From: Odiellus spinosus
Lineage: Eukaryota; Arthropoda; Arachnida; Opiliones; Phalangiidae
Length of the DNA stretch: 64,000 nt
Assembly (NCBI GenBank): GCA_963920705.1
Contig: OY987228.1
Location: forward strand, 2,496,159 to 2,560,158
Direction of reading: 5' to 3'
The notes under the pieces are model-generated. The model did no database searches, had not been told where the DNA came from, and worked only from the letters and a program-made list of their open reading frames with translations. Of the stretch, positions 1 through 9,465 are shown piece by piece. The position numbers and the translations under genes were made by a program. How positions within the stretch are numbered: the stretch's first letter is position 1; each line of letters begins with the position of its first letter.

Positions 1-537
1 CCTCCTGATATCACGTTTACGAGAGAACTTAAACACGCTTACATAAACGTGAAAGATAACATTAAGAAAGCCAACGAGAAAAATAATAAATATTATGACA
101 CACCTAGACGTGAACAGAAGTTCGTAATTGGACAATTGGTGTGGGTCAGAACCTACGTTCAATCCCGCGCAAGTAGCCATACTTCCCACAAACTTTCCCC
201 CAAATATGAAGGACCAGACTTAGTTAAACCCCGACTGAACAACCTGGCGTACGAATTAATTGATGTTCAAACGAGGCAAACGATGGGTTCATATCACGTG
301 GACCATATAAAATTAGTACATGAACGATTATGGCCCGAGAATGAACTTAATAACGAAAAGAATGGCCCCAGTCCATCGTTCCGCGATCCAGGCGAAATCA
401 GTTCCCACGCGGCAGCGACTGCCCCGCTCCCCCCAGACGCGCAAAGAGACTACGTAATCGTAAACAAAAAACCGCGCGCGCTACAAACCTTGATTCAACT
501 CTCCAAGAAGAATTCCCCGCCCCCCAGTGTATCATAA
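1..537 (+). CDS. Ty3/gypsy-type Pol, integrase C-terminal end (5' partial)
   Basis: The frame is open from base 1, so the coding region begins left of the window; the GTG at 49 is not a real start. The translation shows the end of a retroviral-type integrase: a basic helix, then VWVRTYV and KLSPKYEGP, ending in YHVDHIKLV. This is the pattern of the GPY/F module that ends Ty3/gypsy and retroviral integrases and helps bind DNA or chromatin. A Pro/Ser-rich tail of about 55 residues follows to a TAA at 535-537. Reverse transcriptase and the catalytic core are outside the window. A second frame encoding a PHD finger overlaps its end. The family is inferred from motif pattern only. Confidence 0.75.
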   Translation, partial: PPDITFTRELKHAYINVKDNIKKANEKNNKYYDTPRREQKFVIGQLVWVRTYVQSRASSHTSHKLSPKYEGPDLVKPRLNNLAYELIDVQTRQTMGSYHVDHIKLVHERLWPENELNNEKNGPSPSFRDPGEISSHAAATAPLPPDAQRDYVIVNKKPRALQTLIQLSKKNSPPPSVS

Positions 538-851
538 ACAATTCAAACGAACCAATGATAGATTTGGTACAATGTGATAGTTGCGAACTAGAGTATCACG
601 TAAAATGTGTCTGTTTAGATAGAGACACTTTGGATACCGTCCCCACGTATTATTGCTTCAAATTCCAACCAGAATTAACATTTTATTTGATTCAACCCCC
701 ACTGGGCGATTCTCTCATAACTCGAACACGACAGCTACATCCGGAATGGCGAAACAAACCAATCGTAGTTGGAATTCCGATTCCCAGAGTAGCTCCCCTC
801 ACCGATCTCGAGGAAGATTTGCGCGTCCTCCAAATAGCTCCCCCCTCTTGA
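480..851 (+). CDS. PHD-finger segment overlapping the integrase end
   Basis: In the frame shifted relative to the integrase ORF, the translation is open across 480-851 and contains a Cys/His pattern typical of PHD zinc fingers: Cys at 528, then MIDLVQCDSC, EYHVKC and a final YYC near 650. PHD fingers read histone H3 tails, and some retroelement integrases carry chromatin readers at the C-terminus. The first Cys lies upstream of the Met at 555, so the domain probably belongs to the upstream protein through a frameshift rather than starting at that Met. After the finger the frame runs on with no recognised domain. The last Cys pair is incomplete (Phe where Cys is expected), so it may be decayed. 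Confidence 0.5.
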   Translation, partial: ATNLDSTLQEEFPAPQCIINNSNEPMIDLVQCDSCELEYHVKCVCLDRDTLDTVPTYYCFKFQPELTFYLIQPPLGDSLITRTRQLHPEWRNKPIVVGIPIPRVAPLTDLEEDLRVLQIAPPS

Positions 852-1153
852 AGCCGTAATTATCGACGGTGAGACAGAAGAGCAACGACGCTGGTGGCGA
901 TTTGAAACTAGACCCTGGGAAATGGGCATACCGTAACCACCAGGTTTTGGAACCCGGTTCTAGCAGACTCCGACGAGGTTTGGGAAATTGATGACGTTGA
1001 CAGAAGTCCCAACCCCGAGGAAGAAATTCCCACCACGACGCCAGTAGCCCAAGCGCAGATTGTTGAAGAAGTCCAGGCACCCAACGTAGTTTCAGTAACT
1101 ACCGGTTTACCGCGAGCGGTCGAGGAACATATTCCACCACGACGCCAGTAATC
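852..1153 (+). other. Degenerate acidic coding stretch between PHD finger and protease fragment
   Basis: No long ORF is intact here. One frame at about 955-1140 reads as an acidic, Pro/Thr-rich linker (for example DSDEVWEIDDVD) and ends in a stop before the next ORF. It is likely linker sequence of the same decayed element. There is no recognisable domain. Confidence 0.3.
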
Positions 1154-1417
1154 TTGGAGGAACCCGTTACCGCGGACCCACCTATTAACTATCTGAATGA
1201 TCCCCTCAACGAGAGACTAGAGCGAAGGTGGAATCTGCCGTACAACAAACGTAGATTCCAAGCACTAACAAGTTCAGTGTGTGGGAAATACTGCGTTCTA
1301 TATCTACTACACCGATCAATGAAAAAGGGAACGCCCTCCTTTATAAAGAAGGTTACTTGTAATGCCGAACACAATGATAAACTTATTTCAACTCTCTTCA
1401 AAAGACGAGGGGTCTAA
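1154..1417 (+). pseudogene. Adenain-like cysteine protease, C-terminal fragment
   Basis: The ORF opens at a TTG, so it is a fragment. It carries a Gln followed by SSVCGKYCVLYLLHR, the Gln-Cys part of the active site of adenovirus-type (C5/Ulp1-like) proteases found in Polintons/adintoviruses and some other mobile elements. A C-terminal HNDKLISTLFKRR follows, matching the Asn-Asp helix at the end of that family. The His and Asp/Glu of the triad would lie upstream and are not seen. It could be a Polinton relic or a protease captured by the gypsy-like element next to it. The family call is from motif memory. Confidence 0.5.
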
Positions 1418-1497
1418 CCTTATGAATGATAGGACTCCCCATATCGTGGGAATTCTCTATCGCTGCCCCGTATCGAATGGAGGACTTTTTTAAAGGG

Positions 1498-1505
1498 TAT
1501 ATAAA
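1498..1505 (+). promoter_or_regulatory. TATA-box-like site upstream of ATG 1563
   Basis: TATATAAA lies 58 bases before the ATG at 1563, in an otherwise non-coding stretch after the protease fragment. The spacing fits a core promoter for the short ORF that follows, but no other promoter element is identified. Confidence 0.3.
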
Positions 1506-1562
1506 CCTGAACTTTCCGATCTAAAAATCACAAGTTTCTCAAATCACCACAGAACTTTGAAA

Positions 1563-1850
1563 ATGCTGACCGGGCGGAACAGAGTCCGTTGCTTCGGACA
1601 CGGGCCAGATCTGGTGGTGAAGGAGCTGGCCGTCGCCACCGTACCCATCCTCAACTCCTGGACCTTCCAGTCACCCTATGAGGCCAAGTACCTCCCGCCC
1701 GCCATCGCCAGGACCAATCTACAGGCTGTCGTTCGAAGGGGGTGAAGTGCCCTGTGACCGGATCGAGGCTCTTCTGGAGCGCGCCACCCGAGCCTCCCAA
1801 TCCATCTGGACAACCGGCCCGAGAAGGCTAGGCTACTTGATAATTTTTCA
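1563..1850 (+). pseudogene. Uncharacterised exonuclease-like family member, broken
   Basis: The first frame (1563-1745) reads DLVVKELAVATVPILNSW, then SWTFQSPY; a second frame (about 1717-1845) continues with PCDRIEALLERA and a GPRRLGYL segment. From memory this order (V-KELA strand, aromatic-Pro segment, then G-x-x-K/R-x-x-x-L) matches a repeated invertebrate gene family of unknown function whose fold resembles DEDD 3'-5' exonucleases. The frame change near 1730 breaks it. The same family appears to be represented at 5728-6201 and 30209-30355. The function is inferred and unverified. Confidence 0.35.
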
Positions 1851-1976
1851 TCGGCGTGGAATAATTCGTCAAGCATGGATGAAGATTCCAGCGAAACATC
1901 TTCTGCACGGGATTCAGCTTTTTTTAGAGAAGTTTGACTTAGGAAATTTCGGTAAAAAAACATTCAGGAACATTTT

Positions 1977-3480
1977 ATGTTCGAGAAATGTCTCCCAAGT
2001 CCATCGAGAAAGGTTGTATTGCTCTGCAAATATTGCAAGAATGGAAAATGGACAATACAATCAGAGTCCGCTAATAATTTTGAGCGACATATTCTGATAA
2101 TTATTTTTTAATTAAGATAATGACATAAGGTGGCATTCTGTCATAACGGAAAAAATTTACCATTTTTACCAGCAAAAGCATCTTGAGAAGTTTTTGAAAC
2201 TTAAAGGGGAAAAGAGGACATTGGAATGGATCCCGGAGATTGGCCATAAAAAGAGCGCCAAGAAATTAAAACAGACTGACCCGGAGCAACAACGCTACAA
2301 AAGGGAAGTTTTGGATTTAATTTGTACGAGCGGGCTCCCTTTTAGCCTTGTTGATGGTGACGGGTGGAAGAGATTCATAGACCAGGTAGCGCCACATTTG
2401 ACAGTTCAGTGTCGAGGCACGGTAGTGAATGATCTGGAAGCGGCTATTAAGCAATTAAAGCCGCAAATAAAAGTAAGTTGCGGAGCCGACATTATTTTTC
2501 AAGGTGTTTTGAATTCTATTGATTTTTTTGCCTTTTAAAAGGATCTTCTAGCTGGAATAGAGAAAAGAAGCGTACACCTGACATTGGATCTTTGGAGTAG
2601 CCGCAGCCGGCAATCTGTCATGGGGGTGCGTTGCCAATTTATTGATGAAAATTGGGAGTTCCAAAACCTCCTCATCGCTTTTTCCCACTTTCCGGGAAAA
2701 CACTCTGGGGAAGCGATCCTCCAAAGGATCCAAAAAGATTTGGAAGAAGTTGGCCTCCAACCATCCCAGGTAAGACAAAAAATTCTATATACTACATACT
2801 ATATATACCTAAAGTTAACCAAGCGTCCACAGAGGAGCAAAATAATATCAGGCTAAAGACCGGATGTATAACAAAAACTCTTTTTCAGATATCCTGCGTA
2901 TGCGCCCACAACGCAGCGAACATTACGAAAGGCCTAAACATTGGGCAGGTTTTCCTTGAGCCATGGGCTGATGAAGGAGAGAATACCGACAATGAATCGG
3001 AAAATGAACTAGATGATGGCAAGTTAAGGCAGAGTGTTATTGTTAATATCGAAAATATGTAAAGGAGAAGGATAAAACCCAGATGTTAATATTATTAATT
3101 GTTGGGGTTTCTACTTTCACTATATTACCGCATCGAATCAAATTATATTTAAATAATGAACATTTTCAACATTAAAAGCATGGGACCCATTCACTATCAT
3201 TTTTGCGAATTTCGAAAATAGGGAGGTAGAAGATGGAGAGGCTGAACATGAGGAGGCAGAAGGAGAATGCGAACGATCGAGCCCCCTTATTAAATTGGGG
3301 AAAGAAAATTCTGCATCGCCCATACACTCCAACTGGCTATCAATGATGCTATTGAGGAAGAAGCCCTTGCAAAACCACTTCTGGAGAATCTCCAGAAGTG
3401 GACGAATTTTTTTCGAAGGTCCGCGAAATGGACAGAGGAACTAAAAAGTAGAAATGGTGGGAGAGACTTAAAGCAAGTGG
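1977..3480 (+). pseudogene. Decayed hAT-family transposase
   Basis: Fragments in three frames follow hAT transposase order. A BED-type zinc finger lies at 1977-2100 (LLCKYCKNGKW, then NNFERHIL). An N-terminal block at 2194-2538 includes GLPFSLVDGDGWKRFI and a P-x-L-T-V-x-C-R-G-T pattern. The start of the RNase H-like core is at 2584-2770 (LTLDLWSSRSRQSVMGV). At 2900-3030 CAHNAANITKGL corresponds to the second catalytic Asp region, here with His-Asn rather than Asp-Asn. Near 3330, QLAINDAIEEEALAKPLLE continues. Stops and frameshifts separate all parts, and the dimerisation region is not found. Terminal inverted repeats were not recognised. Confidence 0.6.
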
Positions 3481-3790
3481 GTGGCATAAGATGGAGCTTT
3501 GTTTTTCTCCCTGTAGCAATTTGTGGAGGTAATACCATAGGTGGATTATTATCTCTAAGTAGCCAAAACGCTATGCTACCTATGACAACAGTCGTTGTCG
3601 GACTGGGTTTTGCAGCCCTTCACAATTGCCCTATACCGTGTATCACCTTAACTTCATTCGGAAGTTATACTGTCGAATAGATAATTTAATTTTTGTCATG
3701 GTAGTATGATAATTAAAAGGAGGTTATTTTACGAAAACTCATAACTTTATTAAAATTAATAATGAAAACCGGGGTGTTGTATAACGACAC
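3481..3790. other. Non-coding or unassigned stretch between hAT relic and Penelope-like element
   Basis: A short open frame at 3477-3680 has no recognisable motif; it may be eroded hAT sequence. The rest is AT-rich with no feature I can support. Confidence 0.3.
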
Positions 3791-4560
3791 CTGTCGCGGC
3801 GACACAACGTTTCGAATCTAACGAGATTCTTTGTCAAGTGTAACAGATATCGAGTCTATTAGCTTATTTATAACATTTAAAACATCGTTAATATTATTTA
3901 ATCAATGACGTCACGTTTCTAATATAATATGTCCTATGTCGGGGAATCAGTGTTATCTATTGGGTGGTCTATATTCCAAATGGGTGAAAGTTCACCTTCT
4001 TTATCTAAGTTAAGGGAACCTGATTTTTTAATTAGAATTTTTTCTGCAATTTTACGTTTAAATGTATGTTTTTCTGAGTATAATCTTTTTATTTTGAAAA
4101 TCTATAATATGGCCTGTTTTTTTAGTGTGATATGCTAAGCTATTATTTTGATCTAAATTTTTTATTGCGCGTTGGTGTTCTTTTATTCTGGTGTTAACGG
4201 GTCGCACTGTTTCTCCGACATAGGACTTGGGGCATACTCCGCAGGGGATTTGATAAATGACTCCATCTGGGTTTATTTTATAATTATTTTGATTAATTAC
4301 GTTTTTTGTAGGATTTTTATACATATTTTTTAAAGTTTTTCCTTTTTGATATACTATTTTGACATTAATATTTTTTAGTTTACGTTCGAGTGCTAGGTTT
4401 GAATTTCCTAGATATGGTAACTTTAAGTATACAAATTGTTGTTCAGCAGGTTGGGGTTTACAAAAATGTAGGTTGGAGTTGTTACGTGCGTGTTGTATAA
4501 GTTTATTGGGGTAACCGCTAGTTTTTAATTGTTTGTCGATGGTGTCCTTGTCTGTTGTAT
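3790..4560 (-). mobile_element. Penelope-like element, 5'-truncated, with GIY-YIG endonuclease
   Basis: On the minus strand the thumb/linker region of a Penelope-like reverse transcriptase is readable near 4545-4330 (KLPYLGNSNLALERKL). It runs directly into a GIY-YIG nuclease domain at 4324-4058: GVIYQIPCGVCPKSYVGET, then RIKEHQRAI and a GHIIDF segment. A frameshift near 4060 moves the end into another frame (KRKIAEKILIKKSGSLNLD), stopping near 3930. The non-coding tail to about 3790 contains a small hairpin (AATCT CGTT AGATT at about 3817-3830). Everything upstream of the thumb is missing, as expected from 5' truncation during target-primed reverse transcription. GIY-YIG nucleases nick the insertion target in this class. 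Confidence 0.8.
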
Positions 4561-4583
4561 TATTAAAGTTATATCACATTTTA

Positions 4584-4829
4584 ATGGAGAATGAAGAAGT
4601 GATAAAAAATCACGTGATATTTTTTAATGAGCAAAAACCGTATTTAAATAACATGTATCTGGCTATTTTAGAAGTCTTTAATAACTTTGAAAAAACTTAT
4701 CTGGACCTTCGGACCAATAGAATCCCTGCATTTATACATTTTAAACATTGTTTAAATAGTCACCGTTCTGAAATTGTAGCTTCTTTTATGCAAAGAGAAG
4801 AGATGCGTAGAGTGTTTAAAAAAAGATAA
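4584..4829 (+). CDS. Small ORF of unknown function, 81 residues
   Basis: An ATG at 4584 opens a frame of about 81 codons, starting MENEEVIKNHVIFF and ending in a basic tail (EEMRRVFKKR). It lies immediately beyond the 5'-truncation point of the Penelope-like element, so it may be the 3' exon of a gene disrupted by that insertion. No family recognised. Confidence 0.25.
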   Translation: MENEEVIKNHVIFFNEQKPYLNNMYLAILEVFNNFEKTYLDLRTNRIPAFIHFKHCLNSHRSEIVASFMQREEMRRVFKKR

Positions 4830-4948
4830 ACTGACCTTAAAACCAATTTGTTTATTTTTAGCAGATATGATTATTGACGCCTTGGTACATATTACATAAT
4901 TTTTTATTTACATTAAAAAAAGGAACTTTTTTACATAAAGGAACTTTT

Positions 4949-5255
4949 TTACATATAAAAGGAAGAAATCAAATCTGGAAGATTAATTCTATCAATTTCA
5001 ATATCTTCCAGATTTCGTTTATTAGGGAGAAGACTCTCAATATATAAAGAAATTCCCCTAAATTTAGCTGATTTGCACCCCCTTTCATTAAAGAGAACCT
5101 TTACTGTAAGATCGTAATCAACATCAATCATTTCAACGAGTGTTAGATAATACCTACATAGTTCGTTCATGCAGTAGAATGTTGAAAGCATGTGTGAAGG
5201 AAATGGGTACACAGCTTCATGCATGTCCTTAGAACCACAGTGATCACACCAAACA
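4949..5255 (-). CDS. Cys-rich 3' exon, copy 1 (zinc-ribbon-like)
   Basis: On the minus strand a TTTCAG acceptor ends at 5256 and the frame is open from 5255 to a stop at 4949. The exon has CDHCGSKD, then about 20 residues later YCMNELCRYYL, giving C-x2-C and C-x4-C pairs. Beta-rich sequence and a Leu/Asn-rich tail (SLLPNKRNLEDIEID) follow. The two Cys pairs before a strand-rich segment are reminiscent of zinc-ribbon OB folds such as the RPA1 C-terminus, but that is weak. A diverged paralogue lies directly next to it (5345-5640). The upstream exons were not identified. Confidence 0.4.
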
Positions 5256-5344
5256 CTGAAACATAAATTTTTATTTGATTGATTTGAACAATGTTGTACA
5301 TGTTTTCGGTGAATATACATTTTTACTGATGAAAGGAGCATTTA

Positions 5345-5640
5345 AAAAAGGAAGAAACCAAATCTGGAAGATTTTGAAATATTAATCGTAATTCTCGCAA
5401 TTTCAAAATCTTCCAGATTTCGTTTGTTAGGGAGAAGACTTTCAATTTGTAAAGAAATATCTAGATGTTTATTAGACTCTACACCCACCATCATTAGTAA
5501 AAACATTTACATAATAAGATTTATCTTGAATATAGATTTTAACGTTGGTTAGATAGTGCATGCAAAGCTCATTCAGACAGTAGATTGTTGGAATTGGATA
5601 TGATGGCGTTTCTGTAGATCGACAATACGGGCAGTTTTGA
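5345..5640 (-). pseudogene. Cys-rich 3' exon, copy 2 (diverged tandem paralogue)
   Basis: A TTTTTTCAG acceptor ends at 5641 on the minus strand and the exon begins NCPYCRSTETPSYPIP, then IYCLNELCMHYL. The Cys spacing is as in copy 1 and upstream intron words are shared (TTGAACAATG on the minus strand). The frame stops at 5472, earlier than in copy 1, yet nucleotide similarity to the tail of copy 1 continues to about 5345 (AAATCTGGAAGAT and its flanks). It is therefore a tandem exon duplicate with a shortened or broken frame. Its function is unknown. Confidence 0.4.
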
Positions 5641-5727
5641 CTGAAAAAATAAATTTTTATTTTATAGACTTGAACAATGTGTTAATTGTTGATATGCTGT
5701 ATACGCGAAAAGCTTACAACATACAAA

Positions 5728-6201
5728 ATGGAATACGGATTTAAAGTAAAGGAATTATCTGCCGGAATCTTTCTTAATAACAAAGTGAAAGTGATGCATC
5801 TAGCGACTTATAAACCCCTTCTCCAGCGATATCCTCCCACCCAAGATCAGGAGCTCGAACACATATTGTCGGTGGAACCTGACGGGTCTCGGGTGGAATG
5901 ACTGGTTGGCACGGTACTCGGTACTCGAGCAACATCTGGATACAGCAAGGGGCTGGAGAAGTGTGAGGAGTTAGCAGCCTTATTAAATGCCCCCGTGATT
6001 AATCTAGAACAACTCGGCTGTGAAAAGTTCGGAAAATCTAAAGTATGTTGTTCGATGCATCATATCTCCCAGTCAAAGTGCGCGCACGAATCGATAAAAT
6101 TTTATGGAGATTTCCTCCTAAACAATGAGGATTTGCTAAATATCTCGGTTGCCGATCTAGCAGATTCGGATGATGATGATGACGAATACATTTTTATGTA
6201 A
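5728..6201 (+). pseudogene. Uncharacterised exonuclease-like family member with one in-frame TGA
   Basis: From the ATG at 5728 one frame runs to 6201, interrupted only by a TGA at 5899-5901. Before the stop it reads YGFKVKELSAGIF; after it, SGYSKGLEKCEELAALL, then C-x-x-H (CCSMHH) and SKCAHESIKFYGDFL, ending in an acidic tail (DSDDDDDEY). The KEL strand, the KG-x-EK segment and the C-x2-H plus CA pair recall an invertebrate repeat family of unknown function with a DEDD-exonuclease-like layout (family from memory). A single nonsense codon in an otherwise intact reading frame suggests recent inactivation or readthrough. It is related to the fragment at 1563-1850. Confidence 0.4.
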
Positions 6202-6660
6202 AAATAAAATTTTAAAAAATATGTATAAGTGTAAAAATATAATCCAAAACATGATTAAAGCTTTCATAATTTTATTTTGAATTTTTTCATTTTTGATATT
6301 TATAAATTGGAATATAACGCTGTGGATTTCTTGAGTAGAAATTTTCAGTATACTGAGGGTCAGGGGAGGCTGGTGTATCATAATCCCTATAAAGTTTTCT
6401 AATATAAATTAAATGTGACACATCTAGAAACAACTTTTCACGTACACTTAACCCATTTTTACTTTTTTACTTTCTCTTAATCCTTTCACTTTCACTTAAC
6501 CCTTTCACTTTCACTTAACCCTTTCAGTCGTGACTAGTCAAAACTAATAATTTAATTTTAACCCATACTACGTTATGTTCAAATATCGAATTAAAATGAT
6601 ATAATAGTATAATCTAACTTTTCTCAAATCCATTTAAATAATTAATTATGATAATAATTG
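6202..6660. other. AT-rich non-coding stretch with a short tandem repeat
   Basis: No coding signal is seen. At about 6462-6530 a 19-bp unit built on CACTTTCACTTAACCC is repeated about three times. The rest is AT-rich. Confidence 0.4.
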
Positions 6661-6666
6661 TATAGC

Positions 6667-6858
6667 TTACATAAATTCATAATGTTCTTCGATTGCCATC
6701 AGGGGGACCTCATCAACCTCCCCTTCGTCATCGTACCATGGTTCATTTTCGAACTCCAATTCCTCCTCCTCCTGGTTATTCTCCAGCTCCTCTACCACCT
6801 TCTCCTTCTCCTCCAACACCTCCTCCAGCTCCTCATCCTCCAAAATAATATCCAACAT
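6667..6858 (-). repeat. CTC/GAG-rich low-complexity tract
   Basis: The plus strand is a pyrimidine-rich run of CTC/CTCC triplets at about 6740-6845. The minus strand reads as a 63-residue Glu-rich ORF starting with ATG at 6858. Acidic low-complexity ORFs arise readily from such triplet repeats, so I treat it as a repeat, although a real short acidic protein cannot be excluded. Confidence 0.4.
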
Positions 6859-7263
6859 GGGATTAAAACTAGCTAAAACTACCGCACACCAGTAATATGA
6901 TGTACATATTCAATTTTGTTTAGTTACGTTTGGGTAACTTTCTTCTATGTGTTTGAACGCGGGTGTGTGAAATAGTACTGGACCAGGTGCGTAGGAACGT
7001 TTTTCATATTGGAATGGGCAAAATCCGCAAATGTGATAATGTTTTTGCATTTTTTCCTACAGAGAAATTTATTTTCAAATGCATACCTTTTTCAGATAGG
7101 AGGCGGGGGGGACAAATATCATAATTTTCTTTTTACACTAAAAGGTATTTTCATTTTTCAAACACCTACGTCCTAGTCCTACCCAAAGGTACTGTACAAC
7201 ACAAAGTATTGAAGACTACTTTTCAAATAAATCACTAGAGTAGAGACATCTACTCCATGGCTC
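6859..7263. other. Non-coding stretch, nothing recognised
   Basis: No ORF of credible composition and no repeat beyond AT-richness is seen. Confidence 0.4.
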
Positions 7264-7421
7264 AAAATAAACAGTTTATTAAATAAACGTTTTCAGGAGG
7301 GCTTTCGGACGTATATTTGTTATTTTTGTAAATTTTGTTAGAGTAGAAAAGGATTGAAATGGGAGTCACTGCTCTAGCAGGTCCGAAAGCTCTCATATCC
7401 ATTTAATAAACTGTTTCTTTT
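7264..7421. mobile_element. Short foldback (MITE-like) element
   Basis: The arm at 7264-7308 (AAATAAACAGTTTATTAAAT, ending GGGCTTTCGGAC) is the imperfect reverse complement of 7379-7421 (GTCCGAAAGCTCTC, ending AATAAACTGTTTCTTTT). The arms are about 43 bp around a 70-bp centre. It has no coding capacity. It resembles a small non-autonomous DNA element; no target duplication is clear. Confidence 0.45.
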
Positions 7422-8045
7422 AATTATGCAGAAGCTGACTCTTAAATTATTTTGTTATTATTATACGATATTCACCATGGTCAACAAATTTTGTGTAAAG
7501 GCCCATACATTGTATTTACCTTCATATTTGGATTTTATGTCCGCAATATAGTCCGTCAGTTTTCTTTTTTAGACGTTACTTAATTTAAAACGTTAACGTA
7601 GAGAATTCACACAACAGCCCAACGGCCAGTCTAGTCTAGTCTAGTCAGGGTTGAGGTTCGGTAGTTTGTTTTTAACTTTTAATTTCGGCCATTATGTTTT
7701 TGAAGTGTACTTTTTGTTTTATTTTAAGCGATTAAAGCGAAGAGTGGGAATGTCTGTGTATTATATTTTGACAACTTTAAAGCCTAACCTTATTAATTTT
7801 TCTGCGGTCTTAGCCGATGGGTAGCCAACTCTTTGTACTACGGTGTTCTTTAATAACAGTATAAAATTTTTCCATATGAGCATATTGAACTAGGTCTAGT
7901 AGTAACCAAAGAAATACATGTTTAGAGCTACACGCTTTTGATATAAATTATTTCTCCCAATATAGGATAATTAGAAGTATTTTTTAAATAATTATTGGGT
8001 GTTTAGCAGAGAAAATGTTCTACTCCACAAAATCTAAACATTTCG
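7422..8045. other. Non-coding stretch
   Basis: AT-rich without supported genes. A CTAGT repeat (TCTAGTCTAGTCTAGTC) sits at about 7631-7647. Confidence 0.35.
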
Positions 8046-8180
8046 GAGGGGCTTTCTAAAAGTTTTGGAGGGGGGCAATCTAAACATTTTGCAGGGGGAA
8101 AATTCGACATTGCAGGGGGCAAATGAGTTTATTGCAAGGGGCAAGATTAAAATTGGAGGGGGCAATGCCCCCCCCCCCGC
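8046..8180. repeat. Degenerate G-rich tandem repeat
   Basis: The word TTGCAGGGGGCAA and close variants recur about five times, ending in a run of 12 C after GGGGGCAATG. It is low complexity, with no coding potential. Confidence 0.4.
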
Positions 8181-8353
8181 TAGTACTGAACCGAAATTCG
8201 TTTTATAGGGATGGAGATAGGTCAGACGGTCAATAGCTAGAATCCGGGTTTAGGTAATTTTCGTGTAAGATTTCCTGGTTTGTCTAGGTCAAATGAATAT
8301 TGTAGGTTATTTTAGATCCTTATTCTATTTTAAGACTTACTTCCTGGTTATTT

Positions 8354-8960
8354 TTACCTCCCCGACTGAACTTTAGTTCAGGGGGAGGTTTTACACTGAT
8401 CGTGTCTGTGTGTGTGTGTGTGTGTCTGTGTGTGTGTGTGTCACTTCCTGTGTAAGCGGATATCCTGTGTAAGCGGAAATCACGTGACCTAGCTCGTGGA
8501 GCAAAAAGTCTAGAGACGTAATCATACCAGCTTATCGTTCAATTCCGTTTAACGGGAATTACCTCCTTTAAGCGTGGCTGCCACATTAAGTTTCAAGTGT
8601 CGTGCAATTATATGCAACAGGACGTCTCCAATTGCATATTATCACCTTCCACCATCCACTTTACGGTCAAACCTCGATGCTGGACAGTTGAAGGCGATTA
8701 TACGCAATGGGACGTCTCCCACTGTTATAATCACCTCCGACCATCCCTACACCAAGGTCCAACCTCAAGTGTCCGATCTCAGCGGGCCATATTAGCGAGG
8801 CGTCCCTCACTAATATAGTCCACATCAACCTTCCACTCCTCTCATCTCCTCCCTCTACGGGTCTTTGTGGTGCAGTTACCGAATGCCTAGGGTTACGATA
8901 AACGTCTAGACGTTGAGAAGGGGGGGTTTTCCCCAACTCTTCTCGGTTACTCGCTCGATG
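8354..8960. repeat. Cluster of palindromes
   Basis: At least six imperfect palindromes follow each other. 8357-8388: CCTCCCC and CTGAACT arms meeting at TTT. About 8539-8562: AATTCCGTT against AACGGGAATT. About 8610-8643: ATTATATGCAA against TTGCATATTAT around CAGGACGTCTCC. About 8696-8732: GATTATA and TGGGA arms around CGTC. About 8786-8817: CATATTAG and GAGG arms around CGTCC. About 8914-8943: GAGAAG against CTTCTC around GGGGTTTTCCCC. The three middle ones share a GACGTC-like centre and about 90-bp spacing, so they look like diverged units of one repeat. A (GT)n microsatellite lies at 8404-8440. Confidence 0.55.
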
Positions 8961-9465
8961 AATAAAGGTTCGCGAAAGCTATATATACCCCTTTTCCATG
9001 CCCCAACTATTTTGGCCTTATGCCGTGATTTCTTTTAGTGAATTCAAGCGTATAATGCATTTACATTTTATTTTAATATAATAATATTGTTTAACCGAAT
9101 CTAATTAATAACGAAGCTGAAAAATCAATTTAAAATTCGAGATAGTTTAGAAGATATTAAAGAAATTGTGCAAAAATTTAAAGAAATGTGACCGTTTAAA
9201 ACCAGCTTGAGTTGGCAGCATGCGCTAAGCTATTTTCCATATATATCATTTAGTCAAAAAAGCAAAGGTATAACGGGTAGTATAGGCTTAGGCTTGCTGC
9301 AAACTTGGGGTGGATTGAAGAATCAAAATAAAGGTACGTTTACACGGGTATGCAAGATAGAAACAACATAATTTAGATAAGAGATAAAGGCGCGTTCACA
9401 GGGATATAGAGATGGTTATATGGCATGTATACATGAACATTACAAATGATTTTATTTTTTTTTTT
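8961..9465. other. Non-coding stretch
   Basis: A TATATATA motif at 8981-8988 could be a TATA box but no gene follows. Two related words about 65 bases apart (AAAGGTACGTTTACACGGG near 9331 and AAAGGCGCGTTCACAGGG near 9385) hint at a small duplication. Confidence 0.3.

Noticed and set aside
3817..3850. Hammerhead ribozyme in the Penelope-like element tail
   Set aside because: A GAAAC word and small hairpin are present on the minus strand, but there is no CUGAUGA core nearby.
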